Notes under the pieces: model-generated
Seen by the model: only the letters and a program-made list of their open reading frames with translations
What the model was told of the DNA's origin: nothing
The model's database searches: none
Assembly: GCA_964553795.1 (NCBI GenBank)
Contig: CAZKMR010000008.1
Location: 18,861-82,860, forward strand
Direction: 5' to 3'
Length of the DNA stretch: 64,000 bases
Source of the DNA: JADLHS01 sp964553795
GTDB taxonomy: Bacteria; Verrucomicrobiota; Verrucomicrobiia; Limisphaerales; JADLHS01
Shown: one piece after another, positions 35,973-44,150 of the stretch
Numbering within the stretch: the first letter of the stretch is position 1
Layout: every line of letters starts with the position of its first letter
Program-made: the position numbers and the translations under genes

Positions 35973-35991
35973 ACTTGAACTCGGTTCAAGT
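35973..35991. promoter_or_regulatory. Perfect dyad between the polysaccharide operon and the cytochrome gene
   Basis: ACTTGAAC-tcg-GTTCAAGT is a perfect inverted repeat with 8-bp arms. It lies about 60 bp upstream of the GH2 start and 120 bp upstream of the cytochrome start, in the only gap between the divergent units. It resembles operators of LacI-type repressors. No regulator gene of that kind lies nearby. Confidence 0.5.
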
Positions 35992-36110
35992 GATTCTTGC
36001 GACTGGAAACCGGCCTCAACTTAAGCCGAAACCGCCAAGCTGGGGAATCGTCCATTCCGATGATGCAAGTCTGCTTGGCGAACCACGGTCATTGCTTCTA
36101 ACATCCCGCC

Positions 36111-38483
36111 GTGTCCGCCGCCAAGAAACGCCACCAGACAACGCATCGCAACGTTGTGCCGCTCTTGCTTGTGGGCGGCGGTGTGCTCGTGGCACTCCTG
36201 GCCGCCTTGTTTCTCAACGGGCGACCGACCGCCTCGCCAAGTTCCTCCGGGACGAAGCCGGCCGCGCCCGGCCAATTTGAACTCCCTGCCGACACCTCGA
36301 CCTTTGCCGCGTACGGCGGGTCCGCCAGTTGCCGGGAATGTCACCTTGAAGCCTACGAAGCCTGGGCCAACTCGCATCACGGTTTGGCCGAACGCCTGCC
36401 CACCAACACGCTGGATGCGGCGGCTTTTGTCCCGGCCCGAACCTTTCAGCACGCGTCTCAATCCACCTCTTTAGCCGCGTCGAACGATACTTACGTGCTG
36501 CGAACCGCCGGATTGCAAAGCAGCAATGAAACCTTCATCGCCGAACGCGTCATCGGCCACAATCCGCTGCGCCAAATGCTCGTGCCCTTTCCGGGCGGAC
36601 GTTGGCAGGCGACTGAAGCGGCCTGGGATCCGCGTTCCAATGAATGGTTCAATGTCTATGGAGAAGAAGATCGCCGGCCCGGCGAATGGGGTCACTGGAC
36701 CGGACGCGGCATGAATTGGAACACGATGTGCGCCGCGTGCCACAACACCCGCCTGCGAAAACATTACGATCCTGAGGCCGACGTCTTCAAGACCACCATG
36801 GTCGAACGTGGCGTCGGTTGCGAATCCTGTCACGGTCCGATGCAAGCGCACAACGACTGGCAATACGCCAACAAGAATTCCGGCCGGAAAGATCCGACGC
36901 TCAAGAAGCTTTCGCGCGATCAGATGTTCGACACCTGTGCGGGCTGCCATTCCCGCCGCGGCGAAATCACCGGCGACCCCAAACCGGGCGACAGTTTTTT
37001 TGATCATCATCTGCTGACCATCGTGGATGAAACGGATTTGTTTTATCCCGACGGCCAAGTGCGCGATGAGGATTACGAGGTTTCCGCCTTTCTCGGCAGC
37101 AAGATGTTTCATCAGGGCGTGCGCTGCGTTGACTGTCACGATTTCCACAGCGCCAAAGTCCGCTTGCCCGGCAACATGATGTGTATGAGTTGCCACGGCC
37201 CGGGCCAAACCAACGCGCCGGTCATCAATCCCGTGACGCACAGTCGCCACAAAGTTTTCGGTTTTGATACGAACGGCGTCATGCTGGATTTCGATCTCGG
37301 CACGTACGATCCCAAGACCATCAAGGAAACCGGCGGGGAATGCGTGAATTGTCACATGCCGCAGACGGTTTACATGCAACGCCACTGGCGGCACGACCAC
37401 GGCTTCACCATTCCCGATCCGTTGCTCACCAAACAACACGGCATTCCGAACGCCTGCAATCGGTGTCATCAGGACAAAGACGCCGATTGGGCCCTGCGCT
37501 ACGTGGACGAGTGGTATGGCGAGAAAATGAATCGCCCCTCCCGCCAGCGGGCGCAAACAGTCGCGCGGGCGCGTAACGGGGAAGACGCGGCCCGCACGGC
37601 GTTGCTGCAAATGCTACAAGCCGACGCGCAGGATTATTGGCGCGCTGTCGCCGCCAATCTATTGGAGCGTTGGGCCGCCGAGCCACAAGTCACTGCGGCC
37701 CTGATCAACCAACTCGCCGATACCAACGCGCTCGTGCGTCAGAATGTAGTCCAATCGCTAAGCCCGCTCGCTCCAGATCGTCCCGACGTACGCGCCGCGC
37801 TGGAATCGCGTTTAGCCGATTCCACCCGCAATGTGCGCGTGGCGGCCGCGCAAGCGTTGGTGGCGACTTTACCGCTTGATTCGTTGGCCGCCGCGGAATT
37901 TCAACACATGCTGCGGCACAACGCCGATCAACCCGCCGGACAAATGCAAATGGGAATGTTCGCTTTCGCGCGGGGCGATGCGACTAACGCGTTGCGGCAT
38001 TTTAAGACTGCGGCCGAATGGGACGCATACTCGCCGGGCATTCGCCATGAGTTGGCGATTGTGCTGAGTCAAATGGGCCGCCCACGCGAGGCGCTCAACG
38101 AATTGCAAGCCGCCGTCCGATTGGCGCCGCGCGATGCGGAGTTCCGATTCAAACTCGCGCTGGCCTGGAATGAAGTTGGTGAACCCGCCCAAGTGCGGGC
38201 CGAACTGGAAGAAGCCGTAAAGTTGGATCCGCGCCACGCCCGCGCCTGGTATAATCTCGGACTTGCGCGATTTGGAGCGGGCAATGCGCCGGGCGCCGTT
38301 CAGGCCTTGATCGCTGCCGAAACTGCCGCCCCGCAAGACCCACAAATCCCCTACGCCCGCGCCACGATTCATGCGCAAATCGGTCAATTGCATGAAGCGC
38401 GAACCGCGGCGCAACGCGCATTGGAGCTCAACCCGCAGTTTGCGGAAGCCGCCTCGCTGTTACGCCAACTTCAAGGCCGATAA
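36111..38483 (+). CDS. Membrane-anchored octaheme c-type cytochrome with HEAT and TPR repeats
   Basis: A 790-residue protein starting at GTG. A signal-anchor helix (VVPLLLVGGGVLVALLAALF) spans residues 15-34. Eight CxxCH haem sites follow, the first near residue 74: CRECH, CAACH, CESCH, CAGCH, CVDCH, CMSCH, CVNCH and CNRCH. Residues about 485-600 form HEAT-like helices and about 620-790 TPR repeats (HARAWYNLGLARFGAG). The haem part resembles cytochrome c554/NrfB-like multihaem proteins; the function is presumably periplasmic electron transfer or a redox reaction on a bound partner. It is monocistronic and divergent from the GH2 operon. Confidence 0.88.
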   Translation: MSAAKKRHQTTHRNVVPLLLVGGGVLVALLAALFLNGRPTASPSSSGTKPAAPGQFELPADTSTFAAYGGSASCRECHLEAYEAWANSHHGLAERLPTNTLDAAAFVPARTFQHASQSTSLAASNDTYVLRTAGLQSSNETFIAERVIGHNPLRQMLVPFPGGRWQATEAAWDPRSNEWFNVYGEEDRRPGEWGHWTGRGMNWNTMCAACHNTRLRKHYDPEADVFKTTMVERGVGCESCHGPMQAHNDWQYANKNSGRKDPTLKKLSRDQMFDTCAGCHSRRGEITGDPKPGDSFFDHHLLTIVDETDLFYPDGQVRDEDYEVSAFLGSKMFHQGVRCVDCHDFHSAKVRLPGNMMCMSCHGPGQTNAPVINPVTHSRHKVFGFDTNGVMLDFDLGTYDPKTIKETGGECVNCHMPQTVYMQRHWRHDHGFTIPDPLLTKQHGIPNACNRCHQDKDADWALRYVDEWYGEKMNRPSRQRAQTVARARNGEDAARTALLQMLQADAQDYWRAVAANLLERWAAEPQVTAALINQLADTNALVRQNVVQSLSPLAPDRPDVRAALESRLADSTRNVRVAAAQALVATLPLDSLAAAEFQHMLRHNADQPAGQMQMGMFAFARGDATNALRHFKTAAEWDAYSPGIRHELAIVLSQMGRPREALNELQAAVRLAPRDAEFRFKLALAWNEVGEPAQVRAELEEAVKLDPRHARAWYNLGLARFGAGNAPGAVQALIAAETAAPQDPQIPYARATIHAQIGQLHEARTAAQRALELNPQFAEAASLLRQLQGR

Positions 38484-38513
38484 TTCAAATCCATTCCGGC
38501 CCGGAACAGTCGC

Positions 38514-39542
38514 TTATTGCGCCCGTCGGACCACCGCCAAGCCTTTCAGCAAATCCACCGCGCGCGCCAGCGCCGGGTCGCGAATCACGGGTTGTTCCGG
38601 TTCAAGCTCCCGCGGCGGTTGGACTTCACCTGGTTGATTTTCGTTGCGATGCGCGCGCACGAGGTCCGCTTCCGTCGTGCGCGGTCGGCGCATGGGAGCA
38701 TTCGTGCTGATCAACAACTCACCGTTGTTGCCCGATTGCAGCACGGCATACGGATCACTCAAATAAACGCGTTCGGCGGCGGGGGTCACCGTGACTTCGA
38801 TATCCGGCTTGACGCGGCCAACTGGAGTTTCAGTCGCGCCCAGCAATTGGACGGGCGTGGCGGCGATGCGCAGTCGTTGCCCGTTGTTCAACTGGAATTC
38901 CTTCGTCCCGACCGCCGCACCGCGAGTCGGATTGCCGAGCAGCAACCCCGTCCCGGTTTCGCGCAGCACGGCGGCTAACGCTTCCGGCGCACCCATGGTT
39001 TCGCCGTTGATCAAGACGGCCACGGGCCACGGCAATGGATCGGCTTTCGCGGTTGATTTCAGCACGCCGCCGCCGGCGTTCAGTAATGACTTTTCCTCAC
39101 GCAAAAACAAATCGACAATTCCCATCGCTGCCGCGTAATCGTCGCCACCGGCAAAGCGCAAATCAAGGACCAGTCCGATGAGCGAGTTGGTGGCATTCAT
39201 CGCCCGGCACAACGCCGCCATTTCCTCGACCGAGGTCGGCAGCACTCGCAGCAAACGCACATAAGCCACGTCGCCTTCGAGGCGCAGGCTTTTCCCGAGC
39301 GCCGGACCGGAGGGAGCAGCCTGCTCTGCGGCGAGCCAGACCTTTGCGCGCAATCCTTGCAAAATGCCCTCGAACGCATAGCGATCGAGTTCCCCCGAAG
39401 TCACCTCCGGCAAATTCGTGCGCAGGATTTCGCGCACTTGCGGCAGATCGGGCGCCGGCAAAGGAGTTGTCGCTTCGCTTTGGGCAAACAGCGGGAAGGC
39501 GAGGCAACCCACGAGACAAGCAGTGGTCAGTTTCATTTTCAT
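38514..39542 (-). CDS. S41-peptidase-like secreted protein lacking the catalytic serine
   Basis: A 342-residue protein with a signal peptide (MKMKLTTACLVGCLAFPLFA). The core resembles the S41/tail-specific protease fold: GLVLDLRFAGGDDY near residue 125, WPVAVLINGETMGAPEALA near residue 176, and TRGAAVGTKEFQLNNG. In active enzymes the second segment reads like NGGSASASE; here NGETMGAPE has Thr where the nucleophile Ser should be. It is therefore probably inactive or altered. No PDZ domain is apparent. It follows the signalling genes by 21 bp and may be cotranscribed with them. Confidence 0.78.
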   Translation of the reverse strand: MKMKLTTACLVGCLAFPLFAQSEATTPLPAPDLPQVREILRTNLPEVTSGELDRYAFEGILQGLRAKVWLAAEQAAPSGPALGKSLRLEGDVAYVRLLRVLPTSVEEMAALCRAMNATNSLIGLVLDLRFAGGDDYAAAMGIVDLFLREEKSLLNAGGGVLKSTAKADPLPWPVAVLINGETMGAPEALAAVLRETGTGLLLGNPTRGAAVGTKEFQLNNGQRLRIAATPVQLLGATETPVGRVKPDIEVTVTPAAERVYLSDPYAVLQSGNNGELLISTNAPMRRPRTTEADLVRAHRNENQPGEVQPPRELEPEQPVIRDPALARAVDLLKGLAVVRRAQ

Positions 39543-39563
39543 CGGCTCAATTCACCTCTCCCT

Positions 39564-40307
39564 TCAACCGCGCGTGGACACGCCAGCCAGAAATCCCTTT
39601 TTGCATTCGGGACAAACCCCGTGCGTCAACGAGGCATGTGAGTGGGTCGTGATGTACTTGTCAATTTGTTCCCAATAACCTTCGTCGTTGCGAACTTTTT
39701 TGCACCAGGCGCACAAAGGCAACAGTCCGGACAACGTTTCCACCTGATTCGTGAGTTGCTTGGTTTTCCGCAGGCTTGCCAGCGCGTCAGCACAGCCGCC
39801 CAACAGCAGCGAGAGCAAACTAAAAGCGACTTCCTGCGCCACGGCCGGCTCGCGATGCAAGACACCGCAAAACATGCCCACTGCCTGGCTGGACAATGAC
39901 AAGCCGTGCAACAAGCCGGGCTCTTCTTTGCCATCTTTGCCCATGCCGAACATCACCGGATTGCCCCGCCGCAAGGCGAGCGCGAAGCGACCGGTCTTAA
40001 TTTGATCGTCCACCGTGCGTTGCAACGCGGCGCATTCACCTTCCGGCGACGCCAGCGTCAGGATGAAACTCATGTCCGCCGGGTTCACCAGCCAAAACCC
40101 CATCGCCCGAAACAGATCCAACCCGGCGACGTAACGATTGGTGACATCAAGGATGCCGACACCGGAATCCTGCTCGTGCAAGTCATGCCGGAAATGCTCC
40201 AGCGCCGAGAACAGCGTGAGCAATTCGCGCCGCGAATCCAACTCGCTCAACTTGCCCAGGCCGCTGCGAAGAAATTCGGGATAGACAGATTCAAACGTAT
40301 CACTCAT
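39564..40307 (-). CDS. Signalling protein with C-terminal CAWCK zinc-like motif
   Basis: A 247-residue protein. Most of it looks like a GAF-type sensory domain (residues about 25-180; GVGILDVTNRYVAG, GFWLVNPADMSF). It ends with the tail LLPLCAWCKKVRNDEGYWEQ...HGVCPECKKGF, typical of the end of bacterial sensor kinases and GGDEF proteins, with two Cys pairs able to bind metal. No kinase or cyclase domain is present, so it may work as a stand-alone sensor or adaptor. ATG 40307 is preferred over an upstream start that overlaps the HDOD gene more deeply. Confidence 0.75.
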   Translation of the reverse strand: MSDTFESVYPEFLRSGLGKLSELDSRRELLTLFSALEHFRHDLHEQDSGVGILDVTNRYVAGLDLFRAMGFWLVNPADMSFILTLASPEGECAALQRTVDDQIKTGRFALALRRGNPVMFGMGKDGKEEPGLLHGLSLSSQAVGMFCGVLHREPAVAQEVAFSLLSLLLGGCADALASLRKTKQLTNQVETLSGLLPLCAWCKKVRNDEGYWEQIDKYITTHSHASLTHGVCPECKKGFLAGVSTRG

Positions 40308-40323
40308 GGCTGCTGGCCGTGGT

Positions 40324-41175
40324 TCAGCCCAAAAACATATCCTGCACGGCTTCAAATTGTTCGTCGATTCCGGTCACCACCGGGCTGAGCGCGGCGGGCG
40401 TCATGCCGAGCGTCGCCCACGCGGTTTGGTTCAATGGCGGCACGAAGCGTTCCCCGGAACTCCCGACCTGCATGGCGTTGACCAGATGATCCGCGATATG
40501 CACGACGGCCGCTTCCTGCTTGGCCGCGTCCGCGACCGAAGGTTGATGATGATTGCCGACGGCTTGCACCAACGTCGCGGGATACTTCCAGCTTTTCAAC
40601 AAAGCTTCGGCGATATTCTGATGATCGTAACCCAACACGCGCACCTCGGCCTCGCGCAACAACAGCCGCTCCTTGCGGCACAGTTCAAAAATCTTCTGGG
40701 CCTGGCGCGGCGCTTGCAGGAACAACACGAGCCGGCCAATGTCGTGCAACAGCCCCGCGACAAACAATCGATCCGGTTTCGGCAATCGCTGCTCCATCGC
40801 AATCAAGCGCGCGCCAATGCCCGTCGCCAAACTGTGTTGCCAGAACGAACGCACGCTGACCAGTTCGCTGGACAAACCCGTGAAGCGTTCGATGACGCTC
40901 GATGCCGTCAGCAAATCCTGCACTTGTTGAATCCCGATCAAACTGATGGCTTCGGCAACCGTGCTGAGTTTCGTCGAGAACCCGCAGTAGGCGCTGTTGG
41001 AAAAGCGCAACAATCGCGCGGTCAAATCCACGTCCTTTTCGATGATGTCGCCGATCGCCCCGAGGCTGCATTGCGGCGAACGCAACGCGCTCTCGATTTC
41101 CTGGAGCAACGGACCATAGGAGCCCAGACTCGACGGCGCGGCATAAACCAGGTCGTCAATGGTAGGAGGATTCAT
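40324..41175 (-). CDS. HDOD-domain signalling protein
   Basis: A 283-residue HDOD protein, a degenerate relative of HD phosphohydrolases that acts in signal transduction. Seen are IIEKDVDLTARLLRFSNSAYCG near residue 45, LIGIQQVQDLLTASSV, HSLATGIGARLIA, VAGLLHDIGRLVLF near residue 139, and VGNHHQPS. The HD-like Leu-His-Asp remains, but the full metal set is not clear. Its start overlaps the stop of the 113-residue gene upstream by 4 bp, so they form one translational unit. Confidence 0.9.
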   Translation of the reverse strand: MNPPTIDDLVYAAPSSLGSYGPLLQEIESALRSPQCSLGAIGDIIEKDVDLTARLLRFSNSAYCGFSTKLSTVAEAISLIGIQQVQDLLTASSVIERFTGLSSELVSVRSFWQHSLATGIGARLIAMEQRLPKPDRLFVAGLLHDIGRLVLFLQAPRQAQKIFELCRKERLLLREAEVRVLGYDHQNIAEALLKSWKYPATLVQAVGNHHQPSVADAAKQEAAVVHIADHLVNAMQVGSSGERFVPPLNQTAWATLGMTPAALSPVVTGIDEQFEAVQDMFLG

Positions 41176-41513
41176 GTGGGTTCCAATCGGGCCCGGTGGG
41201 CGCGCCGGCGCAAAATCAGTTTGAAAAGCTCGGCAAAAACGGGATCGGCGTCGTCCGCCTTCCAGAACGTCGCCCGCACTTCTGCCGACAATTTTTCCAA
41301 TTGCTCGGGCGAAAGTTTGCTGAGCGAATCGTTTTCAGCTTCGTCGCCGGAGGCTTCGACATTGATTTCCGTCACGCCCCACGCCTGCAAGATGCCAATC
41401 TGGCGCGCGGTGAGTTTGCAGCCACTGGGAATGAGCAGCATGTTGTCAATGTTCTTGATGTCGCTGCTGACTACCATTCCCTCTTGAACAAGTTCCGTTT
41501 TGATTCGAGGCAT
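41172..41513 (-). CDS. Small signalling-associated protein upstream of HDOD
   Basis: A 113-residue cytoplasmic protein. The N-terminal half (VQEGMVVSSDIKNIDNMLLI, then PSGCKLTARQIGILQAWGV) resembles the stretch that precedes HD-GYP/HDOD domains in larger proteins. The C-terminal half is helical and charged. It overlaps the HDOD gene by 4 bp, which suggests a physical complex. No enzymatic motif is visible. Confidence 0.72.
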   Translation of the reverse strand: MPRIKTELVQEGMVVSSDIKNIDNMLLIPSGCKLTARQIGILQAWGVTEINVEASGDEAENDSLSKLSPEQLEKLSAEVRATFWKADDADPVFAELFKLILRRRAHRARLEPT

Positions 41514-41643
41514 GGTTCTGAGATTAAAAATCGTCGCAGCTTAGAAGTCCCCCCAGCGCCACGCAATGAATTTCCTACCGCGAGCAGCTTGTCTGGCGAT
41601 TAAAAAACTTGTTCCCCTACTGCCGCAAAAACAGACTGGCGTG

Positions 41644-42126
41644 ATGAGAACGCTCCACTGTCCCAGGCAATTCCTTTGCTTCGGCCTGACCCTCGCCGTG
41701 GGCGTGGTCGTCTGCGGTTGTTCGTCATTCGAACGGGATTGGCGGCGCGCGGGCCGGGAACAGCCCATGGCAAACGGTCTCGTCACCCGCTGGGAAGGAC
41801 GCTGGGTGAGCGAATACAACGAGCATAACGGCAAACTCCGGTGCCTATTGTCGCCGCAGGAATCGAATGTCTATGCCGCCCGATTTCGCGCCCATTATCT
41901 GTGGCTGTTGCGGTTTGAATACACCATTCCCTTGCAAATGACTGCGACGCCTGGGGGCTGGACTTTTTACGGCTCGGAGGACTTGGGCAGCATGGCCGGA
42001 GGCGTTTATCACTATCGCGGCGCCATCAATGGTACGAATTTCTTTTCCACCTATCGCGCCAAGGTGGATCATGGATTCTTCGAAATGCGGCAAGTGCCGC
42101 CAGCGGCACCGAAAACATCTCCGTGA
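41644..42126 (+). CDS. Putative lipoprotein
   Basis: A 160-residue protein. The ATG at 41644 gives MRTLHCPRQFLCFGLTLAVG followed by VVVCGCSSF, a plausible lipobox with acylated Cys. The mature part is rich in aromatic strands (TRWEGRWVSEYNEHNGKLRC, then GGVYHYRGAINGTNFFSTY). That resembles small lipocalin-like envelope proteins, but no family is certain. The frame opens at 41566, yet the lipoprotein signal decides for the inner start. The gap to the next gene (42127-42356, 230 bp) shows nothing firm. Confidence 0.7.
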   Translation: MRTLHCPRQFLCFGLTLAVGVVVCGCSSFERDWRRAGREQPMANGLVTRWEGRWVSEYNEHNGKLRCLLSPQESNVYAARFRAHYLWLLRFEYTIPLQMTATPGGWTFYGSEDLGSMAGGVYHYRGAINGTNFFSTYRAKVDHGFFEMRQVPPAAPKTSP

Positions 42127-42356
42127 CCGGTTGCCGGGGTGGGCGGGGCGAATTTACGTTCCAAACGCTCCAGGGCTTTGTAGCAGCGGGAATGCGCGCG
42201 GCGAGGTTTACTGGGACCGTGCCACCGAACCGTCACAAGCATGATTCCTGGTCCATACTCGATGGAGCGCTCGATTTGCTTGGACTCATTCTGGAGGGTT
42301 TGTTCACGCTGTTCTAAAGCGGCGCCGGCCTGCCAAGCGTTCACCAAATCAGGTCA

Positions 42357-42917
42357 ATGCCCAACCAGCCTCTTGAATCAATGAATGCGGAACTTAAAAC
42401 GTGTCCTCGTTGCGCTGAAACCATCAAGGCAGCAGCCACACTATGCCCTCACTGTCGAAGCTGGCAGAAACTCTGGTCATGGCAAAATCCGCAAGTCTGG
42501 AGCGGATTGATATTGCTCTTCTATTTTGCGGCGATGGTTTTGGCGGTTGCCGTAGTCGAAAAGATTTTTGGCCCCAAAGAAGACTTTTCGCCTCATCGGC
42601 ATGAGATCACAGTTTCAAGTTCCGAGGTCAACCACCGCATCACTTCGGGAACGAATCACTATGTCACCGTGGTTGGAATAGTCACTAATCGCAGCGACAA
42701 GGCTTGGGAAAACGTCAACCTGGAAGCGCAATTCTTTAATGCCGCAGGGCAACTGATTGATGTGATTCCCGGACGCGGTGACTACTCCGGGATTGCCATT
42801 CTCGGTCACAGCGAAGCAGCCTTCAAAATCGAGACTCGGGCCGCGCGGGCCATTTCTGAATACGCACGACACGAAGTCCTTGTCAGTTGGGGCAAAGATG
42901 CGGCAGCCTGGCCATAA
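42357..42917 (+). CDS. Zinc-ribbon membrane protein with FxLYD-like domain
   Basis: A 186-residue protein with an N-terminal zinc ribbon (TCPRC...LCPHC, about residues 15-35). One membrane helix follows (SGLILLFYFAAMVLAVAVV, about residues 49-67). The C-terminal outer domain has WENVNLEAQFFNAAGQLIDV, typical of FxLYD domains. A second ATG at 42381 (MNAELKTCPRC) is an equally good start. Such proteins sit in the inner membrane; the function is unknown. Confidence 0.72.
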   Translation: MPNQPLESMNAELKTCPRCAETIKAAATLCPHCRSWQKLWSWQNPQVWSGLILLFYFAAMVLAVAVVEKIFGPKEDFSPHRHEITVSSSEVNHRITSGTNHYVTVVGIVTNRSDKAWENVNLEAQFFNAAGQLIDVIPGRGDYSGIAILGHSEAAFKIETRAARAISEYARHEVLVSWGKDAAAWP

Positions 42918-42954
42918 CACGACACCGCGTTTTCCTGGCACCCTGACTAAAGTC

Positions 42955-44112
42955 TCACGTCAGTCCGCCCAATCCGAAGTTGCGTTGATACTCGCGAACG
43001 ACGTAACGGTCCGTCATGCCGGCGATGTAATCGCACACCGCCCGGTGTAAGCCATCCCGCCGCACGCGGCGGCGCGATTGTTCGCCGATTTCGCGCGGGT
43101 GAGTCAGATAGAAATTAAAAAGCTCGGCGAGCATCCGGGTTGCCCGCGTGTTTGCTTCGTCCACTTGGCGACTGAAATAAAGATTCCGATAGAGATATTT
43201 CCGCAACTCCAGATTCAACGCCCGGCGCGCGCGACTGTATTGCACCAAAGCCCGGGAATGCAGCCGCACTTCATCCGCACTCTGCACTCCGGCGGCCGCA
43301 ATCAATCCCTCCGTCGTCTCGACAACATCCCGCACCTGCGCGTCAATCATCGTGCGAATGATGAAGTAACGCCGACACTCGTCCGGCAACTTCCCCTGCT
43401 CTTGCTTCACTTTGCGCGCGGCCTCGCGCCAGACGGTGACGTGCCGATTCAGCTCAGCTTCGGACAACAACTTCGCATCCAAGCCATCGTCGAGATCGTG
43501 GCTGTAATACGTGATCTCATCCGCAAGATTCGCCACCTGCGCTTCGAGCGAGGAATTCTTGGCGTTGAAACCACGTCGCTTGCTGGGATGATCGTGGGCG
43601 GCGAAATGTTTGACCAAACCTTCGCGCACTTCCCACGTCAGATTCAAACCGGAAAAACCCGGATACTTCTGCTCCAACTCTTCCACCACGCGCAAGCTCT
43701 GGCGGTTATGCTCGAACCCGCCGTGCTTCTTCATCAAACGATCCAACACATGTTCGCCGCGATGCCCAAACGGCGAGTGTCCCAGATCATGCGCCAGGGC
43801 GATGGTTTCCGTGAGATCTTCGTTGAGTTTGAGCGCCCGGGCGATGCCGCGCGCGATCGCCGCCACTTCCATCGTGTGCGTCAAGCGCGTGCGCAGATGA
43901 TCGCCCGTGCCGTTGAGAAAAACCTGCGTCTTGTATTCCAGCCGACGAAAGGCGCGCGCGTGAATAACCCGATCGCGATCGCGCTGATACTCCGTCCGCC
44001 ACGGCGACGCAATTTCCTTGAATTTGCGTCCGCGGGAGTCGCCGCTCATCTGCGCGTAGGACGCGAGCGTGGCGCGTTCGAGTTGCTCGAGTTCCTGGCG
44101 AGTGCGCGGCAT
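42955..44112 (-). CDS. dgt: Deoxyguanosinetriphosphate triphosphohydrolase-like protein
   Basis: A 385-residue HD-domain dNTPase that splits dNTPs into deoxynucleoside and triphosphate. The motifs are RDRVIHARAFRRLEYKTQVF near residue 46, the HD pair RLTHTMEVAAIARGIA near residue 75, and IALAHDLGHSPFGHRGE near residue 103. The length fits the dGTPase-like type 2 subfamily. It lies 38 bp downstream of ispH on the same strand and is probably cotranscribed with it. Confidence 0.93.
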   Translation of the reverse strand: MPRTRQELEQLERATLASYAQMSGDSRGRKFKEIASPWRTEYQRDRDRVIHARAFRRLEYKTQVFLNGTGDHLRTRLTHTMEVAAIARGIARALKLNEDLTETIALAHDLGHSPFGHRGEHVLDRLMKKHGGFEHNRQSLRVVEELEQKYPGFSGLNLTWEVREGLVKHFAAHDHPSKRRGFNAKNSSLEAQVANLADEITYYSHDLDDGLDAKLLSEAELNRHVTVWREAARKVKQEQGKLPDECRRYFIIRTMIDAQVRDVVETTEGLIAAAGVQSADEVRLHSRALVQYSRARRALNLELRKYLYRNLYFSRQVDEANTRATRMLAELFNFYLTHPREIGEQSRRRVRRDGLHRAVCDYIAGMTDRYVVREYQRNFGLGGLT

Positions 44113-44150
44113 AAATTAACCCTGCGAGAATTGACCTCCGCGGGAAAGAA

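Noticed and set aside
34050..35978. A 642-codon plus-strand open frame opposite the GH2 gene
   Set aside because: It is antisense to a gene with clear catalytic motifs, and the composition is that of a shadow frame. No start or context supports it.
42069..42347. Two possible small genes in the 42127-42356 gap (plus-strand 64 residues from 42123; minus-strand 92 residues from 42347)
   Set aside because: Both look partly protein-like, but they exclude each other, start at GTG or TTG, and resemble nothing known. I cannot support either.
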